From the NCBI GenBank assembly GCA_937864365.1, contig CALMJT010000110.1:1-39345 (forward strand): DNA of 39,345 nt, given 5' to 3'. A program made the position numbers and the translations under genes. Position 1 is the first letter of the stretch. Every line of letters starts with the position of its first letter. Of the stretch, positions 33,770-39,345 are shown in pieces. Under the pieces are notes generated by a model that had not been told where the DNA came from, ran no database searches, and was given only the letters and a program-made list of their open reading frames with translations. Origin of the DNA: an uncultured Alteromonadales bacterium. Lineage in GTDB: Bacteria; Pseudomonadota; Gammaproteobacteria; Pseudomonadales; Cellvibrionaceae.

Positions 33770-34204
33770 TTATACGTCTGGATCGTATTGAGTTTCTAAC
33801 CAAGCACGGATAGCCCAAAGAGCTTCCTGAGTTAAAATGCCTTCAAACTTCGGCATGTAAGGAATACCGTTACGAGTAGCACCGTTTCTTACACGATATT
33901 GGAACCACTCATCACCGCCATCTCCTGGCTCTAGAGCACGAAGATCGGGTGCGATACCGCCTGATTTGGCCTCAAGGCCGTGACAACGAGCACAGTTTTG
34001 GTTGTACGCACCAGCACCTAGAGTGATAGCTTTTTCGTTACCGCGGTACGGGTTGGTTTCGCGCCATTCTTCGCCCAGCTGTTCAAGTTCAGAAGTATCA
34101 ACAGCTTGTGGTACTACGTCACCGTGAGCAAGAGCAAACTGGCTGCATACAAACAACGAAATGCCAACTAGAGAACTGCGCAGACAATTTAATTTGAAAT
34201 CCAT
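33770..34204 (-). CDS. pedF: Cytochrome c550 PedF
   Basis: A 144-residue monohaem cytochrome c with signal peptide (cut near ALAHG, residue 27). The haem site CARCH is at 71-75 and the axial methionine is Met117 in IPYMPKFEG. It matches the PedF family, the periplasmic electron acceptor of PQQ-dependent ethanol dehydrogenase. The start is well supported (AGAGGAGA). It diverges from the PQQ dehydrogenase gene, 598 bp away, and its product should pass electrons from that enzyme towards a terminal oxidase. Confidence 0.93.
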   Translation of the reverse strand: MDFKLNCLRSSLVGISLFVCSQFALAHGDVVPQAVDTSELEQLGEEWRETNPYRGNEKAITLGAGAYNQNCARCHGLEAKSGGIAPDLRALEPGDGGDEWFQYRVRNGATRNGIPYMPKFEGILTQEALWAIRAWLETQYDPDV

Positions 34205-34620
34205 CTTAGTCTCCTCTCAAGAGGTTTTTATTAATTTATCAATGTACGCTTGGTTAAAGTCGTTGTGCCCACGTTTCGTGAACACCCGTTCCTTTATTAA
34301 AATGTCAAGGAAGGTGATCACAAGACTTCAAAATGCTAGTTAGGTTCTATTATTTTTTAAGTGACAACTACCATGCCGGGACAAATCAATTCTAACAAAC
34401 GGCACCTGTCGTCAAAACTTACTTAGTAAGGAATATTTTGGTTAATTAGTTGCAGAAAAATGCCCACCTGTTAAGGGATCAAAAAGGATGAATTTTATAG
34501 TCAGTCTGAATTAATACTTAGTAATGAATAAATAGGTGCTTAATGGGTATTTCAAGTAAGTGTGACTGTGAGTTAGTTTTTACCGCGCCAAGCTAGCATT
34601 CCGTTTCGGGCTGAATTTTG

Positions 34621-34660
34621 ATCGGTAATTATTTTAACAGTAATGCTCTTATCGGTAATT
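34621..34660. promoter_or_regulatory. Direct repeat ATCGGTAATT, candidate activator site
   Basis: Two identical 10-mers at 34621-34630 and 34651-34660, 30 bases apart, close to three helical turns, so both face the same side of the DNA. They are candidate sites for the LuxR-type regulator encoded at 38207. Inferred from spacing and position only. Confidence 0.4.
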
Positions 34661-34722
34661 CAATCAAAAATAATCTGGCAGGCAATATCAAAAATACTAA
34701 CTACACTAATAAAATTATTTGT

Positions 34723-34742
34723 AGTCGTTAAATACAACGACT
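34723..34742. promoter_or_regulatory. Palindrome upstream of the PQQ dehydrogenase
   Basis: AGTCGTT/AACGACT with a six-base centre, about 60 bp before the start codon. Could be an operator or a hairpin in the leader. Confidence 0.35.
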
Positions 34743-34802
34743 TAGCACTGCAAATAAATTTCTCTTTCCGATTTTCTTATAATTTATAATAAGGAGAATT
34801 GT

Positions 34803-36695
34803 ATGAAACCCACCAACGAGCGGCAGCAGCGCTACTCCAAGTTATCTTCTACCATACAAAAACTCGCCCTAGGCAGTATCGCCGGCGTAGCCTTGTCAGC
34901 TTTGTCTCTCGGCGCAGTAGGTGAGGTAACATGGAAAGATATCGCAGACGATCACAAAACAACTAACGATGTCTTGCAATACGGTATGGGTGTAAATGCA
35001 CAGCGTTACAGCCCTTTAAAGCAAATCAACACCAAAAACGTTAAACAATTACTTCCTGCATGGTCATGGTCTTTCGGTGACGAAAAACAACGCGGCCAAG
35101 AATCTCAAGCTGTCGTTCACGATGGCGTAATCTACATTTCTGCTTCTTACTCTCGTGTTTATGCACTCGATGCAAAAACCGGCAAGCAATTGTGGAGCTA
35201 CTCTCACCGTCTACCAGAAGACATTCGTCCATGCTGTGACGTTGTGAACCGCGGTGTTGCAATTTACGGCGACAAAATTTTCTTCGGTACTCTAGATGCG
35301 CGTGTTGTTGCACTTGAAGCAAAAACTGGTAAGCGCGTATGGAACAAAAAATTCGGCGATCACACTGCTGGATACACCATGACTGGTGCTCCAACCATCG
35401 TTAAAGACCAAAAAACCGGTCGAGTAATGTTGATTCACGGATCATCTGGTGACGAGTTCGGTGTTGTTGGTCAATTGTTTGCTCGCGACCCAGACACTGG
35501 CGAAGAAATTTGGATGCGTCCTTTCGTTGAAGGTCATATGGGCCGTCTAAACGGTAAAGAAAGCACTCCAACCGGCGATATCAATGCTCCAACCTGGCCA
35601 CGTGACGAAAACGGTGAGTTAGTAGAAGCTTGGCATCACGGCGGTGGCGCTCCTTGGCAAAGTTCAAGCTTTGACATCGAACACAACACCATCATCATCG
35701 GTGCCGGTAACCCAGCTCCTTGGAACACTTGGGCACGTACCAAGAAAGGTGATGACCCACGTAACTGGGACAACCTATACACTTCAGGCCAAGTAGGTGT
35801 TGATCCAACTACTGGTGAAGTTAAGTGGTTCTACCAACACACTCCTAACGATGCATGGGATTTCTCTGGTAACAACGAACTTGTTCTTTTCGAATACGAA
35901 GAAAAGGGTAAAACTGTTAAAGCCACTGCTCACGCAGACCGTAACGGTTTCTTCTACGTTGTTAACCGCGAAGATGGTAAATTCATCCGTGCGTTCCCAT
36001 TCGTAGATAACATTACTTGGGCTTCTCACATCGATCCTAAAACTGGTCGTCCTGTAGAGAACGAAGGTCAACGTCCACCTCTTCCAGAGCCAGGTGAAAA
36101 ACGCGGTAAAGCAATTGAAGTTTCTCCTCCATTCCTTGGTGGTAAAAACTGGAACCCAATGGCTTACAGTCAAGATACTGGTTTCTTCTACGTTGGCGCA
36201 AACCACTGGAAAGAAGATTACTGGACTGAAGAAGTTCACTACAAAAAAGGTTCTGCTTACCTAGGTCAAGGTTTCCGTATTAAGAAAATGTACGAAGACC
36301 ACGTAGGTGTACTTCGCGCGATGAACCCAATTTCTGGTGAAATCGAGTGGGAACATAAAGAACGTCTACCTCTATGGGCTGGTGTTCTTGCAACCAAAGG
36401 CAACCTAGTATTTACCGGTACTGGTGATGGTTACTTCAAAGCGTTCAATGCCAAAACTGGTGAAGAGCTTTGGAAATTCCAAACTGGTTCGGGCATCGTT
36501 TCTTCTCCAGTTACTTGGGAACAAGATGGCGAGCAATACATTGGTGTAGCATCTGGTTACGGCGGTGCAGTACCTCTATGGGGTGGTGACATGGCTGACC
36601 TAACCAAACCAGTTCCACAAGGTGGCTCATTCTGGGTATTCAAAATCCCATCTTGGGCAGAAGCAGGTGAAGGCAAAAACGTTGCGAGCAACTAA
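34803..36695 (+). CDS. PQQ-dependent alcohol dehydrogenase, calcium type (ExaA/PedE-like)
   Basis: A 630-residue periplasmic quinoprotein that oxidises ethanol and related alcohols, passing electrons to cytochrome c550. Signal peptide to about residue 41. An eight-bladed propeller with repeated tryptophan-docking motifs (ALDAKTGKQLW, ALEAKTGKRVW, AFNAKTGEELW). Cys144-Cys145 form the vicinal disulfide near PQQ. Metal ligands are Glu218 (SSGDEFGV) and Asn303 (GNPAPWN), and the catalytic base is Asp353 in AWDFSGNNE. Ser355 stands where lanthanide enzymes have an extra Asp, so this is the calcium class. AAGGAG precedes the ATG. Codon choice is far more biased than in its neighbours, implying high expression. 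Confidence 0.95.
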   Translation: MKPTNERQQRYSKLSSTIQKLALGSIAGVALSALSLGAVGEVTWKDIADDHKTTNDVLQYGMGVNAQRYSPLKQINTKNVKQLLPAWSWSFGDEKQRGQESQAVVHDGVIYISASYSRVYALDAKTGKQLWSYSHRLPEDIRPCCDVVNRGVAIYGDKIFFGTLDARVVALEAKTGKRVWNKKFGDHTAGYTMTGAPTIVKDQKTGRVMLIHGSSGDEFGVVGQLFARDPDTGEEIWMRPFVEGHMGRLNGKESTPTGDINAPTWPRDENGELVEAWHHGGGAPWQSSSFDIEHNTIIIGAGNPAPWNTWARTKKGDDPRNWDNLYTSGQVGVDPTTGEVKWFYQHTPNDAWDFSGNNELVLFEYEEKGKTVKATAHADRNGFFYVVNREDGKFIRAFPFVDNITWASHIDPKTGRPVENEGQRPPLPEPGEKRGKAIEVSPPFLGGKNWNPMAYSQDTGFFYVGANHWKEDYWTEEVHYKKGSAYLGQGFRIKKMYEDHVGVLRAMNPISGEIEWEHKERLPLWAGVLATKGNLVFTGTGDGYFKAFNAKTGEELWKFQTGSGIVSSPVTWEQDGEQYIGVASGYGGAVPLWGGDMADLTKPVPQGGSFWVFKIPSWAEAGEGKNVASN

Positions 36696-36713
36696 TGGAC
36701 TTCAAACCTATAG

Positions 36714-36740
36714 AAAAACAGGCCTTTATGGCCTGTTTTT
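36714..36740 (+). terminator. Terminator of the PQQ dehydrogenase
   Basis: AAAAACAGGCC/GGCCTGTTTTT, a perfect 11-bp stem with a five-base loop and T5 end. Confidence 0.92.
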
Positions 36741-36963
36741 CGTTTATCGAACCTAAAAATAATTAATAATTGTGAACAGCAATCTAAGTTGACCTTTTGG
36801 CGCAATTTAAACGTAGATATACCGCGTAAACACGCTAAAAAGTTTACTCATACCCCCGCTTCTTCGAGCTATTGCACAGAATCGTAAAACCCGTTAAACC
36901 ACAGCGCACAACTCGAACAACGGAATATCAATGAATTTTTAACCGATAATAAGGGAGCCTAAA

Positions 36964-37593
36964 ATGGCCACGATAAAAATCATAATGAAAGCAGCAATGT
37001 GCGCTTCCCTAGCAATGATAACAAGCTTCGCAATCGCACAAGATGATGACGATGAAGAGAATTTACCGCCTGAATTTCCAACCATAAACGGCTGTGAAAT
37101 AAAACCAGCTACCGTTTGCCCAAAAGCCGATTTACGTAACGCCGATTTGCGCCACGCAAAACTGGGTAATGCCAACCTTGCAGGAGCAGATCTGCGCGGC
37201 GCCAATCTGGCCCGAGCCGATTTACGTCACGCCAATCTGCGCGGTGCAAATTTAACCGGTGCCAATCTAGAATCAATAAACGCTTGGGCAGCCTTCTTAC
37301 AAGGTGCGACCCTCGATAAGGCAAATTTACACGGCGCAGATCTGAACTTTGCCAGACTTTCTGGTGCCAAGCTTATCGAAGCCAATTTACAAGCGGCCAA
37401 CCTAGAAGCAGCATGGTTGCCAAAAGCCGACTTGTCTCGCGCCAATATGAAAAACGCTAATCTGCAAGAAGCTAAATTCTACAACGCCAATTTTGCCGAT
37501 GCAGAACTGGAAGGTGCAAGAAAGCACTACGCCATTTTCCAAGACGCATTTATGGAAGGTTGCCACGCTTGCCCACTTGACTGGCAGCACTAA
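36964..37593 (+). CDS. Secreted pentapeptide-repeat protein linked to the PQQ dehydrogenase
   Basis: A 209-residue protein with a signal peptide (cut near AIAQ, residue 25), an acidic stretch DDDDEEN, then about 26 pentapeptide repeats of the A(D/N)LXX type from about 55 to 185 (ADLRNADLRHAKLGNANLAG), which fold as a right-handed quadrilateral helix. Cysteines near both caps (INGCEI, TVCPK; GCHACPLDWQH) may be paired. Its location fits memory of P. putida, where a pentapeptide protein also adjoins the ethanol dehydrogenase genes. Its role is unknown; a periplasmic scaffold is one guess. AAGGGAG precedes the ATG. Confidence 0.9.
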   Translation: MATIKIIMKAAMCASLAMITSFAIAQDDDDEENLPPEFPTINGCEIKPATVCPKADLRNADLRHAKLGNANLAGADLRGANLARADLRHANLRGANLTGANLESINAWAAFLQGATLDKANLHGADLNFARLSGAKLIEANLQAANLEAAWLPKADLSRANMKNANLQEAKFYNANFADAELEGARKHYAIFQDAFMEGCHACPLDWQH

Positions 37594-38206
37594 AAGAAGC
37601 CTATTGATTAGATCGAATCAGCACTAAATAACACTACAGGGTTTACGGATTTAACCTAAACCCTGTAATTCTATTTGATCATTTAAGCATCATTAGAATC
37701 GCGCGGCTCCGTCTGAGTAAGAAGAATCTCAAATCGCTTATAAAAATATAGCCACTAAAACCGTGTTTTAGATAGACCTCCCCAAAAAAACAGCATAAAT
37801 ATCAACATCCGAATCAGCAGCATAAACTCTGCTGACAAACAAGATCAGAAACTCTTCAGTATAAATTGACGTTATCGATATATTAAAAACGCTTGTTTTG
37901 TTTTAATCGCAAATTTATATGCTTTAATTTATTTTTATAAAACAGCAGTATGACAACCATTGACCTAGACTTGTTGCTACCGTTGGGGCAACATTAGGCG
38001 AGCCAAATCAGCCTGTGGAAGTCAACCTGTCACCGAAATCAGTTTTGGCAAGACGGTATTCTGTAGAAATTGTTTTATGTATTTAAATTTGTGGGTTATT
38101 CCAATAGCGCTTATTATGAAGTATTACTTGAACCGTATCGATATCCTCAACCGCTTTGGCTCTTTGTCTTGTAAATACTTGGATAATAATAAATAGCGAA
38201 CAAGTT
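37594..38206. other. Intergenic region before the LuxR-type regulator
   Basis: 613 bp without a believable gene. A perfect 11-bp inverted repeat at 37635-37667 ends the preceding transcript. The rest is AT-rich; no sigma-54 signature or operator repeat was recognised. Confidence 0.5.
37635..37667 (+). terminator. Hairpin after the pentapeptide-repeat gene
   Basis: TACAGGGTTTA/TAAACCCTGTA, a perfect 11-bp stem with an 11-base loop, 42 bases past the stop. The following T content is moderate. Confidence 0.65.
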
Positions 38207-38851
38207 ATGTACAAAATCCTTATAGCAGATGACCACCCCCTTTTTCGCTTTGCGATTGCCACGGTGCTTGAAAAGCAGCTTGAACAGGTAGAAACCGTGT
38301 ACAGTCAAGACTTCGACTCAACCATCGAAGCGCTAGATGCAAGCCCCGAACTCGATCTAATTCTGTTAGATCTGAATATGCCTGGTATGGAAGGCCTGAA
38401 TGGTATTGTGCAATTGCGCAACCGTTTTCCTGCGGTACCTTTGGTAGTCGTATCGGCAGAAGAAAGTAGAAACATCGTTTTACAAGCAATGACTTATGGA
38501 GCTGTTGGTTTTATTACCAAATCCACTGACCGTGCACAAATGGGTGAAGCCATCGAAAAAATACTTGATGGTCAGGTTTATTTACCACCCGATGTGATTC
38601 GCAATACCGATGACAAAAAAGGCAACGAAGAAAAGTCGTTAAAAATTGAACCCGAATTACTCGCCAAACTCAGTAAAAAAGAGCTGCAAGTCTACGAAGT
38701 AATGGCCAAAGGTGGTTCAAACAAACAAATTGCTTACGAATTAAACATTGCAGAAGCAACGGTTAAGTCACATGTTTCTTCCATTTTAAGAAAACTAAAC
38801 GTAACCAATCGCGTGCAGGCCATTTTGCAATCATCTACCGATTCAAAATAA
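38207..38851 (+). CDS. LuxR/FixJ-type response regulator, probably of alcohol oxidation
   Basis: A 214-residue regulator from ATG 38207, chosen because the receiver fold begins at once ([14 protein letters not shown]); an in-frame upstream ATG at 38156 adds 17 residues unlike the family. Receiver 1-120: acidic pair DD, phosphoacceptor Asp in [12 protein letters not shown], Ser in VVVSAEE and Lys in FITKSTD. Output: LuxR helix-turn-helix about 145-205 ([36 protein letters not shown]). Regulators of this class (ExaE, AgmR/PedR) control PQQ ethanol oxidation in Pseudomonas, so it may activate the dehydrogenase upstream. No kinase adjoins it in the window. Confidence 0.9.
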   Translation: MYKILIADDHPLFRFAIATVLEKQLEQVETVYSQDFDSTIEALDASPELDLILLDLNMPGMEGLNGIVQLRNRFPAVPLVVVSAEESRNIVLQAMTYGAVGFITKSTDRAQMGEAIEKILDGQVYLPPDVIRNTDDKKGNEEKSLKIEPELLAKLSKKELQVYEVMAKGGSNKQIAYELNIAEATVKSHVSSILRKLNVTNRVQAILQSSTDSK

Positions 38852-39199
38852 CCTTTTCAAAACCTCTGATTTGTTTATTTATAGCCCAAACAGAGGTTTT
38901 AAACCTTCTTAAAATTTCCCATAAAAATCTCCGCCCCCAAACACTAAGCGTTTAAATATTCTCACGCTTATTTTTTTAATACTCATTACTTTTAAATTCG
39001 CTGATTTTTAAGTGAATAAGAGCTCTTATTCATCAAGGTTTATAAAACTTGAATGCATTACTACCAAGCAAAGGAAGTTATTAAAAAAATAGAAGTTCTA
39101 AGAGTATTGCGCAGACAGCTCTGTTTATTTCAAGACTGCAAATTACTTTGATTTCTGATTACTCTTTACGCTTTACGCTTTTACGTATGAGATAGCTTC
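38852..39199. other. Intergenic region before the SMR transporter
   Basis: 348 bp. It contains the terminator hairpin at 38859-38900. I looked for a guanidine riboswitch (paired hairpins with ACGR loops), common before SMR genes, and saw none. Confidence 0.5.
38859..38900 (+). terminator. Repeat-type terminator of the LuxR-type regulator
   Basis: AAAACCTCTG/CAGAGGTTTT, a perfect 10-bp stem eight bases after the stop. It shares the CTCTG/CAGAG core with the dispersed hairpins. Confidence 0.65.
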
Positions 39200-39345
39200 A
39201 TGAAAAGCTGGTTATTATTGGTCACGGCGATTTTTTGCGAAGTACTCGCAACGACCAGTCTAAAACTAAGCGAAGGATTCACCAAAATGCTTCCTTCAAG
39301 TTTTGTCATTATTGGTTATGCCGCCAGTTTTTATTTTTTATCTTT
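39200..39345 (+). CDS. SMR-family multidrug efflux protein (EmrE-like), truncated by window end
   Basis: The first 48 codons of a small multidrug resistance transporter: [20 protein letters not shown], then [13 protein letters not shown] and the start of helix 2. The essential membrane glutamate is Glu14, the same number as in EmrE. The [11 protein letters not shown] segment fits the drug-exporting EmrE/Qac subgroup better than the guanidinium-exporting Gdx/SugE subgroup, which has a Trp and Tyr-Thr-His here. It works as a dimer in the inner membrane using the proton gradient. The gene continues beyond the window. Confidence 0.9.
   Translation, partial: MKSWLLLVTAIFCEVLATTSLKLSEGFTKMLPSSFVIIGYAASFYFLS

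Larger units (their letters stand above)
34205..34802. other. Divergent control region between pedF and the PQQ dehydrogenase
   Basis: 598 bp, AT-rich, no gene. It holds an exact direct repeat ATCGGTAATT at 34621 and 34651, a palindrome at 34723-34742, and two TATAAT-like boxes near 34778-34790 just before the AAGGAG ribosome site. Confidence 0.6.

Noticed and set aside
38156-38206. Upstream in-frame start of the LuxR-type regulator adding 17 residues
   Set aside because: The extra residues ([17 protein letters not shown]) do not belong to the receiver fold, which starts directly at the ATG at 38207.
39060-39199. Guanidine riboswitch before the SMR transporter gene
   Set aside because: No paired hairpins with ACGR loops and no ykkC-like pattern could be seen; the transporter is also of the EmrE rather than the Gdx type.

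Overview
The window looks like the chromosome of a moderately AT-rich, heterotrophic gammaproteobacterium, probably marine and possibly near the Cellvibrionaceae or Pseudomonas-like lineages. Best clues are a 531-residue Pseudomonas-type isocitrate lyase, malate synthase G, FldB and YqcA flavodoxins, bifunctional MnmC, and a PQQ alcohol dehydrogenase locus with PedF and a pentapeptide-repeat protein. The placement is inferred from family resemblance only. I see no rRNA, tRNA, CRISPR array, phage or transposase gene.

Layout. 0.1-6 kb: a small secreted protein, then the glyoxylate shunt pair glcB-aceA on the minus strand, divergent from a RamB/ScfR-type regulator; three evenly spaced TTTCACA iterons lie between them. 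6-15 kb: accessory region with a lipoprotein, an FHA/winged-helix protein overlapping a transmembrane Ser/Thr kinase with TPRs, a possible AidA/PixA-like protein, a secreted lipase, an unknown protein, and long AT-rich spacers full of a dispersed repeat. 15-21.5 kb: housekeeping genes (YegP-like, trmL, yqcA, fldB, mnmC, a ComFB-domain protein, glutaminyl cyclase). 21.5-31.5 kb: a HAD-like lipoprotein, a BON-domain protein, then a signalling cluster (sigma-54 response regulator, a 66-residue H-box-like protein, CHASE3-like histidine kinase, Rcp1-like receiver, REC-kinase-REC-REC hybrid), ending with a DUF1328 membrane peptide and a small lipoprotein. 31.6-38.9 kb: a NosR-like flavin/Fe-S membrane protein, cytochrome c550 PedF, a Ca-type PQQ alcohol dehydrogenase, a secreted pentapeptide-repeat protein and a LuxR-type response regulator. 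The window ends inside an SMR efflux gene.

How the genes may work together. The two ends fit C2 metabolism: the periplasmic dehydrogenase would oxidise ethanol-like alcohols, PedF would take the electrons, and the resulting acetate would enter the glyoxylate shunt under the RamB-like regulator. In the middle, nearly identical sigma-54 promoters (TTGGCACRGCTRTCGCT) precede the BON gene and the DUF1328 gene, on either side of the NtrC-type regulator. This suggests a compact sigma-54 envelope-stress module that I do not recognise as described.

The other notable signal is a family of about 159-bp multi-hairpin, MITE-like repeats (four well-preserved copies and several decayed ones) with near-perfect terminal inverted repeats. 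Many solo hairpins share the core TCTGA/TCAGA, nearly all just 3' of genes, with covarying stem bases, as if the family supplies the local transcription terminators.
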